Positions 21,963 through 29,489 of a stretch of 62,479 bases of DNA are shown piece after piece; within the stretch, counting starts at the first letter, position 1, and every line of letters starts with the position of its first letter. The position numbers and the translations under genes are program-made. This DNA comes from a virus. Under the pieces are notes generated by a model that did not search any database, was not told the origin of the DNA, and was given only the letters and a program-made list of their open reading frames with translations. The stretch spans positions 1-62,479 of the IMG/VR virus record IMGVR_UViG_3300045257_000499; one strand, 5' to 3'.

Positions 21963-23612
21963 ATGAAAAGAACTCGCAAGGTCAGCAAGCGTGACGGCGT
22001 CAAGAACGTCACCCCGGTCCAGGGACCATTCGCGCAAGTGGCGGGCGACAAGCTCGTCGAGCTCGGCGGCGATCCCTCCGTCCCGTCGCTCGCCTGCGTC
22101 GCGGCGCTGCCGGATTGGAGTTTGATTCGCGACATCCTCGGCGGTGCGCGCACGATCCGGCTCGCCGGCGAAAAGTATCTCCCCAAGTTCCCGAACGAGA
22201 GCGACAAGGACTACGACTTCCGTGTTCGGTTTGCTCCGTTCGTCAATCACTTCAAGGACAGCGTCGGGACGGTCGCGTCGAAACCGTTCTCCAAGGAAGT
22301 GTCGTTACAGGGCAACGTCACGGAAGAAATGAAGGAGGTCGCTGAGGACATCGACGGGCACGGCACTTCGCTGCACAAGTTCGCGCGCGACGTTTACGAA
22401 GAATCAGTGGGCTTCGGCGTTACCGGCATCCTGGTGGATTTCCCCCAGCTCACGCAGGGTATGACGCTGGAGGACGAGCGCCGGCTCGCGCCGCGCCCAT
22501 ATTGGGTGTGGTATCGCCCGGAGGACATCATCGCGATGTTCACGGAGTTCCGGGCAGGCCGGCGCTATGTGACGCACGTGCGCCTGCGCGAGGACGCGGT
22601 ACGCCGCATGGGCTTTACCGAGCGCCAAGTGAAGCGCGTGCGCGTGCTCGACGATGACGGGCAGGGCACCATCACCTGGGCGCTGTGGGAGATGGCCGGT
22701 ACCGGCTGGAACCTGCTGGGGCAAGGCCCGATCACCCTCGACGAAATCCCGTTCCGCCTCGTCAAGTTCGGCAGGCGCGAGTGGTGGACGAATCACACCA
22801 TCCCGCCGATGGTCGATCTCGCGCATCTCCAGATCGAGCACTATCAGCAGAGCTCGAACCTCAAGCACGTGCTCAACCTCACCGGCTTCCCGATGCTCAC
22901 GGGCGATGGCGTGCAGGCGCCGGTGGACAAGGATGGGAACCCGCAGAGCATCAAGGTGGGTCCGCACGTCGTGTTGTTTGCCCCGCCCATGCCTGGGATG
23001 ACCACGTTCCCGCAGTGGCGCTTCATCGAACCGACAGCGCAGAGCATCAAGGCGCTCCAGGATCAGATCGAGAAGATCGAAACGCAGATGGCGAAGATCG
23101 GCATGCTGCCGCTGATTCGCAACAAGGGCGGCATCACCGCGACGACCGAGGCGACCAACTCGGCGAAGGCGCATGCGTCCGCGGAAGCCTGGGCCTCGGA
23201 CGAAAAGGACATGCTCGAGCAGTGCTTCGTCTTCACGGCGAAGTGGCTCAGGCAGAACCCGAAGACCGCTCCCGAGGTCTATATCCACACCGACTTCGGC
23301 GTGGAGTTGCGTGAAAACGCCGAAAACACCGAGCTCATGTCCGGCGCCAAGATCGGCGCCATCTCGCGCAGGACGCTGTGGAACGAGTGGCAGCGCCGCG
23401 GCTTCCTCGGCCCGCAGTTCGACCCGGAGGAGGAGGAGAAGCAGCTCGCGAAGGAACGCAAGGACGGCGTCGATCTCAATCCCGACCTCACGGCCAAGAT
23501 CGTCGGCCGCAACGCGAGCGGCAATACCTGGGATGCCCGGCCGAGCAAAGACTCCGGCGCGGCGGGCGACGTCGAAAGCCAGCGCAAAGACCGCGCACTC
23601 GCGTCCGCGTGA
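21963..23612 (+). CDS. Portal protein, DUF4055 family (549 aa)
   Basis: Forms the dodecameric ring at the head vertex through which DNA passes. The early segment LPDWSLIRDILGGARTIRL and then NHFKDSVGTVASKPFSKEV are characteristic of DUF4055 portal proteins, followed by the long central helical stem region and LKHVLNLTGFPMLTG. The length matches the family. It follows TerL by 10 bases. The next essential head genes (scaffold, capsid) are 11 kb away, separated by an inserted cargo block. Confidence 0.85.
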   Translation: MKRTRKVSKRDGVKNVTPVQGPFAQVAGDKLVELGGDPSVPSLACVAALPDWSLIRDILGGARTIRLAGEKYLPKFPNESDKDYDFRVRFAPFVNHFKDSVGTVASKPFSKEVSLQGNVTEEMKEVAEDIDGHGTSLHKFARDVYEESVGFGVTGILVDFPQLTQGMTLEDERRLAPRPYWVWYRPEDIIAMFTEFRAGRRYVTHVRLREDAVRRMGFTERQVKRVRVLDDDGQGTITWALWEMAGTGWNLLGQGPITLDEIPFRLVKFGRREWWTNHTIPPMVDLAHLQIEHYQQSSNLKHVLNLTGFPMLTGDGVQAPVDKDGNPQSIKVGPHVVLFAPPMPGMTTFPQWRFIEPTAQSIKALQDQIEKIETQMAKIGMLPLIRNKGGITATTEATNSAKAHASAEAWASDEKDMLEQCFVFTAKWLRQNPKTAPEVYIHTDFGVELRENAENTELMSGAKIGAISRRTLWNEWQRRGFLGPQFDPEEEEKQLAKERKDGVDLNPDLTAKIVGRNASGNTWDARPSKDSGAAGDVESQRKDRALASA

Positions 23613-23695
23613 TAAAGGTAACTCGGTGGGGATTGTGCCGGTCGGGCTGATCGGGCTAAAGACGAGTCACAGTCGACGCATTGCACCTGAGGGCC

Positions 23696-23723
23696 GGCCC
23701 GTGGCGCTACCGCGCTGCGGGCC
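23696..23723. terminator. Convergent stem-loop terminator
   Basis: A 12-bp stem (two G-U pairs) with a 4-base loop lies between the rightward portal gene and the leftward gene at 23733. It can stop transcription from both sides. Confidence 0.55.
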
Positions 23724-23732
23724 GCGCCGCTT

Positions 23733-23990
23733 TCAGGCCACAAGCGTCAGGCGCGGTGCTTCGGCATCGAGCTGCTCGACACAGTCGGCGACCTCCTGGT
23801 CGGGCGGGATGATGTAGATGCAGTTGTCTGTGCCCGCGAGGCCCGGAAAGGCGCGATCAAGCTTGATGTGAGTTTGACCGATCGTCGGGTCGCTGAGTAT
23901 GACCGTACCGCGTTCTCCTGGGGGAATGGTTGTTTCCTGGTTGAATTTCAACGCACGAGTAACGTGCACGCGTTGACCGACGCGTAACAT
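23733..23990 (-). CDS. Hypothetical phage protein on the opposite strand (85 aa)
   Basis: The start at 23990 has AGGA 6 bases upstream; a start at 24050 would add 20 residues and place the ATG inside the palindrome region. Content: MLRVGQRVHVTRALKFNQ, GERGTVILSDP, HIKLDRAF. This is a beta-barrel-like small domain reminiscent of KOW/SH3-like folds, by shape only. It is the only leftward gene in the structural region, with a regulator-type palindrome 60 bases upstream. It might be a moron gene expressed from its own promoter. Confidence 0.65.
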   Translation of the reverse strand: MLRVGQRVHVTRALKFNQETTIPPGERGTVILSDPTIGQTHIKLDRAFPGLAGTDNCIYIIPPDQEVADCVEQLDAEAPRLTLVA

Positions 23991-24048
23991 CGCGGTTCCT
24001 TGTTTTGCTTCGCTGTCGCGCCCGGGCTTTTTCAAGCAACGCGGCGCC

Positions 24049-24061
24049 ATGTTGTCAACAT
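24049..24061. promoter_or_regulatory. Perfect 13-bp palindrome (ATGTTGTCAACAT), operator-like
   Basis: Contains GTTGTCAAC, the same arms as GTTGNCAAC sites at 8439, 14079, 16091 and 59369. It lies upstream of the leftward gene at 23990 in a divergent gap. Likely a repressor or activator site. Confidence 0.5.
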
Positions 24062-24226
24062 TCGGTTGGTCGATTTTCGCCGTCTGCGCCTAAATGATTA
24101 GCGGTATTGCTTATGGCTCATAACGGACAAGGCCAGCTCCTCTGCGCGAGCGCGAACAAGGCACAATACAACGGTATGTGATCCGCTGTGTCGTGCATGG
24201 GCTGGTCATGTGATTGAGAGGCCGAC

Positions 24227-24634
24227 ATGGGGACCACCGTTTCCACGTCGGCCTCATCGTCACTTGACGCAACGAGAGGGGCCGCGACGATCATGCCGAA
24301 GACGGTCGTGCGCGGTAATCGGGTGACGATCACGGTAACCTTCCGAGACTACGACGGAAGCGTTCTCGTGGTCTCGGCCGCGAACCTGACGCTGTCCTAC
24401 GACAAGCTGGGGCGCACGCATAAGGACACCGTCGCGCTGGTCGCTGGGGCGAACAATTCCTGGTCATACGAGTTCGACACCGCCAATTGCGGTTCCGGCG
24501 AGGTATTTTGGTCCGCTCGCGCGGTCGACCCGACCGCAGCCGAGGACGGCTGTTTCGTGGTGCGGGCGAACCAAGCGAATCCGTCGCCGACCATGGCGAG
24601 CACGCTCAACGACGGAGACATCCTCAATGGCTAA
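24227..24634 (+). CDS. Hypothetical Ig-like beta protein (135 aa), paralogue of the 34271 gene
   Basis: The ATG at 24227 has GAGAGG upstream. After a Ser/Thr-rich start, residues 28-120 form a beta-sandwich-like pattern (VVRGNRVTITVTFRDYDGS; WSYEFDTANCGSGEVFWSARA). The same order of motifs (RGxxVxVxxxF, DG, SYxxxG, WSxxxD, GxVxWxxRA, NPxP) recurs in the protein at 34271, so the two are paralogues. Probably a capsid or tail decoration protein. It may start a transcription unit facing the cargo block. Confidence 0.65.
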   Translation: MGTTVSTSASSSLDATRGAATIMPKTVVRGNRVTITVTFRDYDGSVLVVSAANLTLSYDKLGRTHKDTVALVAGANNSWSYEFDTANCGSGEVFWSARAVDPTAAEDGCFVVRANQANPSPTMASTLNDGDILNG

Positions 24635-24931
24635 GGCATCCGGACCGCGCCATCCCTCGTCCTGATTTTGTATGCAACTTCGGGCAGAATGAATCCCGTG
24701 CTCGCTCCGGGGGAATCGCTGGGCGCGAGGCTTGAAGGCTCCGGCGGAGGGGCCGTCGTTTCCGACGCGATGAGATCGGACAGCCGAGTGAAAGATCGGC
24801 GCAACCAACCTCTCAGAAAACGGGGCCTGCCGAAAACGCCGACGCGGATGTCGGCGCTGCCCGATCCCGGATAGGCGGGCCCCCATAAATAGCGTTGATC
24901 CGACCCGCGTGTGAGCATCGGGGCGGGGAGC
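24635..24931. other. 297-base region without a recognised gene
   Basis: No ORF with a good start was seen; a 68-codon frame (24668-24874) lacks a ribosome site and any family pattern. A small CGCCGAC/GTCGGCG hairpin occurs around 24838-24857. No tRNA-like fold was found. Confidence 0.35.
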
Positions 24932-25081
24932 ATGAAGACTCACCTCGGGCGCGGCCTGCTTGTAGGGACGCCGCCGCGCCCGCCAGTTTCAGTCGCGAGC
25001 ACGGATGTACTGCCGCGGCGGTCGTGTCTGCTGGCTGCGTGCGTGGCCGGGCTGACACGACTTTCTCTTTTCGCAGGGTGA
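24932..25081 (+). CDS. Possible 49-aa protein
   Basis: The ATG is preceded by GGGGCGGGGAGC. The peptide has a basic N-terminus, a Pro-rich centre and a hydrophobic end (CLLAACVAGLTRLSLFAG). It ends 7 bases before the next gene. Plausible but unsupported by family. Confidence 0.4.
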   Translation: MKTHLGRGLLVGTPPRPPVSVASTDVLPRRSCLLAACVAGLTRLSLFAG

Positions 25082-25088
25082 CCGGCGC

Positions 25089-25280
25089 ATGGCGAGCCTC
25101 TTGATCTACGTCGCTCTGGTGGTTGCCCTGATCGCGTGCCTCGCTTTCGCCGGTCACTGGGCCGTTGGCCTCGGACTCGGCGTCATCCTCATGTTGTTGG
25201 CGGCCATGCCGACCGGCAAGCTGGGCGGGTCCGGAATGTTTGATGTTGAGCTGGCGCCAGGACAGAAGCCCTGGTTCTGA
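25089..25280 (+). CDS. Small membrane protein (63 aa)
   Basis: Two adjacent hydrophobic stretches (residues 3-22 and 25-41: LLIYVALVVALIACLAF; GLGLGVILMLLAAM) and a short soluble tail. Probably inner membrane. Unknown role. It precedes the tRNA-Ser gene by 19 bases. Confidence 0.6.
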   Translation: MASLLIYVALVVALIACLAFAGHWAVGLGLGVILMLLAAMPTGKLGGSGMFDVELAPGQKPWF

Positions 25281-25299
25281 CAGCTCTCCGGGCTCCATC

Positions 25300-25389
25300 G
25301 GAGAGATGGGCGAGAGGCTGATGCCGGCTGTCTCGAAAACAGCAAGACCGTAACGGGTCTCGTAGGTTCGAATCCTACTCTCTCCGCCA
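25300..25389 (+). tRNA. tRNA-Ser (CGA anticodon, reads UCG)
   Basis: 90 bases including encoded CCA: acceptor GGAGAGA/TCTCTCC, anticodon stem GCTGT/ACAGC with loop CTCGAAA, a long variable arm typical of tRNA-Ser, T loop TTCGAAT, discriminator G. A clear canonical type II tRNA. Confidence 0.93.
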
Positions 25390-25393
25390 AAAC

Positions 25394-25409
25394 ATACGCG
25401 CAAGCGTAT
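25394..25409 (+). repeat. GNRA hairpin 1 (ATACGC-GCAA-GCGTAT)
   Basis: A perfect 6-bp stem closed by a GCAA tetraloop, 4 bases after the tRNA-Ser CCA. It has the same stem as the hairpin at 25421. Confidence 0.6.
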
Positions 25410-25420
25410 ATCTCCAAAAA

Positions 25421-25436
25421 ATACGCGAAAGCGTAT
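25421..25436 (+). repeat. GNRA hairpin 2 (ATACGC-GAAA-GCGTAT)
   Basis: Identical stem to the preceding hairpin but with a GAAA tetraloop, 11 bases downstream. Two stacked GNRA hairpins suggest an RNA element or an imperfect tandem repeat that kept the stem and varied the loop. Confidence 0.6.
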
Positions 25437-25518
25437 GCGTGAACGGAGTGCGCCATGAAAGACGTTGTCGCGCGGCGCCGTAGAAATCCTCGTCAAAGCA
25501 CTCAGGGAGTACCACACC

Positions 25519-25866
25519 ATGTCCAGCGCTGCCACCGAAGCTCTCCGCGCCGAAGTCGCGGAGGTGAAAGCCACCGACGCAGCGGTGCTTGCGCTCGTGC
25601 AGGCGCAGTCCGCGACCATCGCCGATCTGACCGCCAGGTTCGCGGACGTGAGCGCGAAGCTCGCGAGCGCTGCGCCCGACGAGTCGGCCGAGATCGCCGC
25701 GCTCGCCGCCGAGCTCAAGGCGTCCAACGACCAGCTCAAGGCCGTGCTGCCGGCTCCGGCGCCTGCGGCTCCGGCCGCCCCCGCTCCGGCTTCGGTCGAT
25801 CCCGCCGTCGAGGCGCCGGCTTCGGCTTCGGCGCCGGCTTCCGCGCCGGCTCCCGCGGCGCAGTAA
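25519..25866 (+). CDS. Coiled-coil phage protein with Ala/Pro-rich tail (115 aa)
   Basis: The ATG at 25519 has AGGGAG upstream. Residues 1-75 are a long charged coiled coil (ATEALRAEVAEVKATDAAV; LAAELKASNDQLKAVL). The last 40 are Ala/Pro-rich (repeated APAP/ASAPAS). Common shape in small phage structural or scaffolding proteins of alphaproteobacterial phages. Function unknown. Confidence 0.7.
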   Translation: MSSAATEALRAEVAEVKATDAAVLALVQAQSATIADLTARFADVSAKLASAAPDESAEIAALAAELKASNDQLKAVLPAPAPAAPAAPAPASVDPAVEAPASASAPASAPAPAAQ

Positions 25867-25883
25867 CGCGATCGGACTGCACG

Positions 25884-26351
25884 ATGATAGAGGGCATCGT
25901 CGGCAATTCGGGGCGCATGCGCGCCGGGTTCTTCGGCGCGATTGGCGGCGCGGCCGCCATGTGCGCGGTGATGCTTCTTCTGGGCTCGGCGCCGTCGTCG
26001 CAGGACGATGGCCCCGACCCGGAGGGCGCCGCGCTGGTGGCTCCGACCATGTCGATTCCACCGGAGAGCGCGCCCGGCTTTGTGGCGCCCGCGCCATCTC
26101 CGGCCCCGATCCAGCCTGCTTCCGCTCCCGCCCCGGCCCCCGCGCCAGCGCTGACTCCGCCACCGCCGCTGCCCGTGCCGAAGCCGCATCATGTGAGACC
26201 GAAGCTTCCGGCCAAGCCGAAGCCGAAGACGAAGCCTCACCCTCATCCTCTACCCAAAGGACCGGCGCGCGCGCCGGCCGCGAAGAAACCGGCTCCCGCC
26301 CCGGTGAAGCCTGCGCAGCAGCCCTGCCATTTTTTCTGCAACACGAGCTGA
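25884..26351 (+). CDS. Membrane-anchored Pro/Lys-rich TonB-like protein (155 aa)
   Basis: An N-terminal hydrophobic helix (residues 14-33, GFFGAIGGAAAMCAVMLLLG) is followed by an extended Pro/Ala/Lys-rich region (PVPKPHHVRPKLPAKPKPKT) like the periplasm-spanning part of TonB or of spanin-type proteins. It ends with a Cys pair (CHFFCNTS). It could span the periplasm. Not TonB: the C-terminal domain is absent. Alternatives are a lysis spanin or an envelope-acting moron. Longer upstream frames are shadows. Confidence 0.6.
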   Translation: MIEGIVGNSGRMRAGFFGAIGGAAAMCAVMLLLGSAPSSQDDGPDPEGAALVAPTMSIPPESAPGFVAPAPSPAPIQPASAPAPAPAPALTPPPPLPVPKPHHVRPKLPAKPKPKTKPHPHPLPKGPARAPAAKKPAPAPVKPAQQPCHFFCNTS

Positions 26352-26354
26352 CCC

Positions 26355-27077
26355 ATGTCGAAGGCAACGATTGTCATTGTCGGCGCCGACAAGGGCGGCA
26401 CCGGCAAGACCACGGTGACGCGCGCGCTGCTTGATTTCCTCGACGCGCACCGCGTCGTCTATCGCGCCTTCGACACGGAGTCGCCGGCCGGCGACCTCGT
26501 GCGCTTTGCGACGAAGGCCAAAGTCATCGACATCAGCAAGGTGCAGTCGCAGATGGAAGTGTTCGATGGCGCGAATGCGTCGGTCGTCACTGTCGTCGAC
26601 CTGCGGGCCGGCATGCTGTCGGAGACCATCAAGGCGCTCGAGGAGGCTTGCCTGCTTGAGGACGTGCGCGCCGGCGACATGAACCTGGTGCTCCTGCACG
26701 TGCTGGGCCCGACCATCTCCTCGCTCGGCGAGATCACCTCGGTCGTTGAGCGGATCGGCGGTGGCGCTCGCCACCTCCTGGTGAAGAACCACATCAACGA
26801 CACGACGTTCTTCGAGTGGGACGCTGCGGGCTCCCCGCTGCGCAGCATGAACGACGTGACGATCAACGTGCCGCAGCTCGTCGAGATCGCCTGCGAGGCG
26901 GTCCAGAAGGTCGGCGGCACTTTCGTCGATTTCACGAAGAATGCGACGCAATCCCGATTGCTTCGGGGCCGCGTCAAAACGTGGGTCGAAGCTGTGTGGG
27001 TGGAGTTCTCCCGCGTCGGCATCCTCTCGCCTGCGCCGGCCGGCGTGCCGGCCGACGTTGAGGCCCCGCACGCTTAA
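26355..27077 (+). CDS. ParA-like P-loop ATPase (240 aa)
   Basis: Deviant Walker A at residues 9-19 (GADKGGTGKTT), the KGGxGKT signature of the ParA/MinD family, followed by FDTESPAGDLVRFA and VTVVDLRAG (Walker-B-like). It would bind ATP and probably dimerise on DNA or a surface. A ParB-like gene lies at 18664, but the two are not adjacent, so a partition cassette is not shown. Many alphaproteobacterial plasmids and phages carry such orphan ATPases. The stop is directly followed by tRNA-Met. Confidence 0.85.
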   Translation: MSKATIVIVGADKGGTGKTTVTRALLDFLDAHRVVYRAFDTESPAGDLVRFATKAKVIDISKVQSQMEVFDGANASVVTVVDLRAGMLSETIKALEEACLLEDVRAGDMNLVLLHVLGPTISSLGEITSVVERIGGGARHLLVKNHINDTTFFEWDAAGSPLRSMNDVTINVPQLVEIACEAVQKVGGTFVDFTKNATQSRLLRGRVKTWVEAVWVEFSRVGILSPAPAGVPADVEAPHA

Positions 27078-27154
27078 AGCAGGGTAGAGCAGCCTGGTAG
27101 CTCGTCTGGCTCATAACCAGAAGGTCGCCGGTTCAAATCCGGTCCCTGCAACCA
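27078..27154 (+). tRNA. tRNA-Met, initiator-like (CAU)
   Basis: 77 bases with encoded CCA. The D arm (AGCAGCCTGGTAGCTCGTC) and T arm follow the bacterial initiator tRNA-fMet very closely. The 1-72 pair is mismatched (A1 with A72), as in initiators (usually C1-A72). The anticodon stem is TCTGG/CCAGA, so it keeps two of the three G-C pairs typical of initiators. Directly after the ParA-like stop codon. Confidence 0.85.
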
Positions 27155-27170
27155 ACATGCGGAGAGCCAC

Positions 27171-27713
27171 ATGCTCACGTCAGATCGTGAGCTGTGGCTC
27201 ACCTATTTTTTCAAGCTGACGCGCCGCGAATACTTCGCCGACTTCTTCATCACTCCTCCCATCACATTGGCCCTCGCAATCTTCTCGGTCACCGCGAGCT
27301 TCTCGTGGCTGTGGCCGGTTACGTTTGTCGGTGGCCTGCTTTTCTGGACGCTGTGGGAGTACGCGACGCATCGCTGGATTAGCCACCGCTGGTGGATCTT
27401 ACGCGAGGCTCACTGGCTGCATCACAAGCGCCAGAAAGACTACATCGCGATTCATCCCGCAGTCACGCTTGGGCTCTATGCGGTGTTCTGGCTGTTGTTC
27501 GGCATCCAGAGCAGCGCCTTCATGATCGGCTTTTCGTGTGGGTACATCGCCTACGCGACTCTGCACACGATGTTCCATTACGCCGCGATCCGCGGCGACT
27601 CGTGGCTGTGGACGCTCAAGCGTCACCACGCGCTTCATCACCGTTTTCACGACGTGAACTTCGGTGTTGTCACGACCTTCTGGGATCGCGTCCTGCGCAC
27701 GCACGTCGTGTAA
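27171..27713 (+). CDS. Fatty acid hydroxylase/sterol desaturase-like membrane protein (180 aa)
   Basis: Diiron membrane oxygenase-like protein. Hydrophobic helices span residues 30-60, 95-125 and 118-135. His motifs are HRWIS-H (67-72), HWLHH (81-85), HTMFH (132-136) and HHALHH (152-157), close to the pattern of the FA hydroxylase superfamily, which uses two irons to add hydroxyl groups to lipids. The ATG follows GGAGAG just after tRNA-Met. A lipid-modifying enzyme is a plausible auxiliary metabolic gene, for example to change host lipid or LPS and exclude other phages. The substrate is unknown. Confidence 0.8.
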   Translation: MLTSDRELWLTYFFKLTRREYFADFFITPPITLALAIFSVTASFSWLWPVTFVGGLLFWTLWEYATHRWISHRWWILREAHWLHHKRQKDYIAIHPAVTLGLYAVFWLLFGIQSSAFMIGFSCGYIAYATLHTMFHYAAIRGDSWLWTLKRHHALHHRFHDVNFGVVTTFWDRVLRTHVV

Positions 27714-27720
27714 ATCCGAT

Positions 27721-27796
27721 GCCGGGGTAGCTCAGTCGGTAGAGCATCACGTCGCCAACGTGAAGGTCGCGGGTTCGATCCCCGCCCCTCGCTCCA
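27721..27796 (+). tRNA. tRNA-Gly (GCC anticodon, reads GGC)
   Basis: 76 bases with encoded CCA. Anticodon stem TCACG/CGTGA, loop TCGCCAA, T arm GCGGG/CCCGC with TTCGATC loop. The acceptor stem has one C-C mismatch (3-70) and one G-T pair, otherwise canonical. It begins 8 bases after the hydroxylase stop. Confidence 0.88.
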
Positions 27797-27822
27797 AAAA
27801 AAGAACCCGCAAAGGGCGCCAT

Positions 27823-28047
27823 ATGGCTGGCAAGCACAGCACTCCCCACCACTCCCACTTCATTCAGCGCGCGGTGCCGAAGTCTCGCCGCGGGATCTTC
27901 TCCGCAAAGGCCAAGCGCGCCGGCATGAGCACGCACGCTTACGCGGAGAAGGAAAAGAACAGTTCGAATCCGAGGCTGCGTCATGAGGCCCAGCTCGCGC
28001 TCGTGCTGGAGCGTCTTGGCCGCAAGGGCCGACGCAAACGCAAATGA
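27823..28047 (+). CDS. Small basic phage protein (74 aa)
   Basis: The ATG at 27823 is chosen because the longer frame to 27664 would run backwards through tRNA-Gly. Very basic protein (RAVPKSRRGIFSAKAKRAG; LERLGRKGRRKRK). Probably binds nucleic acid or a protein partner. Its neighbour at 28055 is separated by 7 bases. Confidence 0.65.
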   Translation: MAGKHSTPHHSHFIQRAVPKSRRGIFSAKAKRAGMSTHAYAEKEKNSSNPRLRHEAQLALVLERLGRKGRRKRK

Positions 28048-28054
28048 GGTTCAA

Positions 28055-28297
28055 ATGAGCGAAGGTGCCGAAGACAAGAAGGAAAGCACCGTCGTTCCAA
28101 CGACCTCCGCGCGCCTCACGTTGTGCCGGATGCCGAACGGTTTGCTCATGCCCGTCGTCGACGGCGCTCTCCTCGAGGGCGTGATTGCTGTGCAGGTCGC
28201 GTCGGACCCGCAGAACACGACGATTGTGCTCGCGTTCAATCCGAAGTTCGTTCTGTTCGACAGCGCGCCCGATCTCGATCGCCGCAAGTTGAACTGA
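28055..28297 (+). CDS. Hypothetical small phage protein (80 aa)
   Basis: The ATG at 28055 follows GAGG. Beta-rich protein (LTLCRMPNGLLMPVVDG; QNTTIVLAFNPKFVLF). No family recognised. Confidence 0.65.
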   Translation: MSEGAEDKKESTVVPTTSARLTLCRMPNGLLMPVVDGALLEGVIAVQVASDPQNTTIVLAFNPKFVLFDSAPDLDRRKLN

Positions 28298-28454
28298 GCT
28301 CGCGCGACCCGATTGTCTCCTCGGGGACCGCGCGTTGACGGGAGCCGCGCACCCTCTCGCGGCGCCGCGCACCACGACCGGCATAACTGGCAGAGCCCTA
28401 ACAAGCCCGCGGACCGGCCCCGTCGTCAATTCCGAACACCGGAGCTTTACGGCA

Positions 28455-29093
28455 ATGAGAGTGTACGTCGTCGCGCTGGTGTTGTCGGCGCTTGCTCTGT
28501 GCGTTGCCGCGCCCGCGGGCGCCGGCGACGAACCTGCCAGTCCGCCGTCGTTCTCGACCATCAAGCTGGAAGGCGCGGCGAGAGGCAAGCGTAAGGGTGT
28601 GGTGTCGAGTGGCTCTGCCGTGCATCTCGGCAATGGCGTGGCGCTCACGGCCGCGCATGTTCCGGAGGCGATACGCGGGCCGATCAGCGCCAAGCTCGAC
28701 AATGGCGGCGAGAGCAAAGTCGTAGTGCTCTGGGTGAGCAAGCCCTACGACGTGGCGCTCGTCCGTCTCGAAAAATTCGACCGCCTCCCGGCATCCCAGC
28801 TCTCGTGCAAGGACCCGGAGATCGGCGCCCCGCTCGAATCGGTCGGCAACCCCTACGATCTCGAGTTCATTCACACGTGGGGCCACGTCGCCGGCAACGT
28901 CGACAAGATCGGCTATTGGGAGCGGGTTTATCCAGCGAGCCTGACAGTCGCGCCCGGGATGAGCGGCGGTCCGGTGTTCAACGCGGGCGGCAAGATCGCG
29001 GGGCTCAACGTCGGTACCTATCAGCTGCCGATCTCTCTCATCGTCGCCCCATCCACCATCTGCATGCTGCTTGGACGCGGCGTCGAGGAGTGA
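28455..29093 (+). CDS. Secreted trypsin-like serine protease (212 aa)
   Basis: Signal peptide at residues 1-22 (VALVLSALALCVAAPAGAG). The serine protease triad is H68 (LTAAHVP), D99 (KPYDVALV) and S170 (GMSGGPVF). Length fits a compact chymotrypsin-fold protease without a PDZ domain. It would act in the periplasm or outside the cell, cutting peptide bonds. The ATG at 28455 is preferred because signal-peptide and ribosome-site (GGAGC) context fit. A role in protecting the lysogen or the virion is possible; the target is unknown. Confidence 0.85.
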   Translation: MRVYVVALVLSALALCVAAPAGAGDEPASPPSFSTIKLEGAARGKRKGVVSSGSAVHLGNGVALTAAHVPEAIRGPISAKLDNGGESKVVVLWVSKPYDVALVRLEKFDRLPASQLSCKDPEIGAPLESVGNPYDLEFIHTWGHVAGNVDKIGYWERVYPASLTVAPGMSGGPVFNAGGKIAGLNVGTYQLPISLIVAPSTICMLLGRGVEE

Positions 29094-29097
29094 TGCG

Positions 29098-29412
29098 ATG
29101 CCCTACGACCCCAATCGCGACAAGCTCAAGTTCGCCGACGCCAAGCTGCGTCCGATGATGCCGGCGCGCGACGCTGTCGCGGTGGCGCCCAGCGACACGG
29201 ATGACCTGCCGTTCTACGGCAAACTGTTTTTGTTCAACGCTGGCGCCGCACCGGAGATCATTCGGGTCGTCACCGCCGCCCAACAGGACGACACCGTGCA
29301 CGTCGACCTAAAGGTCCCGGTCGGGCCGTATCTAATCGACTGGTTGATCGTGCGCGCGGTGCGTGTCGCCGGGACCGGCGCCGACATCTCGGCCTGGCTT
29401 CTCACTCCCTGA
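29098..29412 (+). CDS. Head-spike-base-like virion protein (104 aa)
   Basis: The ATG at 29098 is preceded by GAGGAG. The pattern AVAVAPSDTDDLPFYGKLFLFNAG, followed later by LKVPVGPYLIDW and RAVRVAGTGADI (split here), resembles the spike base proteins seen in rhodobacteral gene transfer agents and alphaproteobacterial phages, which sit on the capsid. Family match by recollection of the pattern only. Confidence 0.6.
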   Translation: MPYDPNRDKLKFADAKLRPMMPARDAVAVAPSDTDDLPFYGKLFLFNAGAAPEIIRVVTAAQQDDTVHVDLKVPVGPYLIDWLIVRAVRVAGTGADISAWLLTP

Positions 29413-29489
29413 CCGAATAGCGCGGTACTTCGCCTTTCGTCACCTGAAGACATAGGGTCGGCGAAGCTAAGCGGCGAGCAAATGCGCAC

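Noticed and set aside
25455-25883. N-terminal extension of the TonB-like protein in the same frame (ATG at 25455)
   Set aside because: The first 140 residues are Arg/Gly-rich and overlap the well-supported coiled-coil gene at 25519 in another frame; the ATG at 25884 starts right at the membrane helix.
18664-27077. A ParA/ParB plasmid-type partition cassette
   Set aside because: The ParB-like and ParA-like genes are 7 kb apart, separated by terminase and portal genes, and no parS-like repeats were seen near either; the phage-plasmid idea is not supported.
27664-27822. Upstream extension of the basic protein (start 27664)
   Set aside because: It would translate through the tRNA-Gly gene; ATG at 27823 is the natural start.
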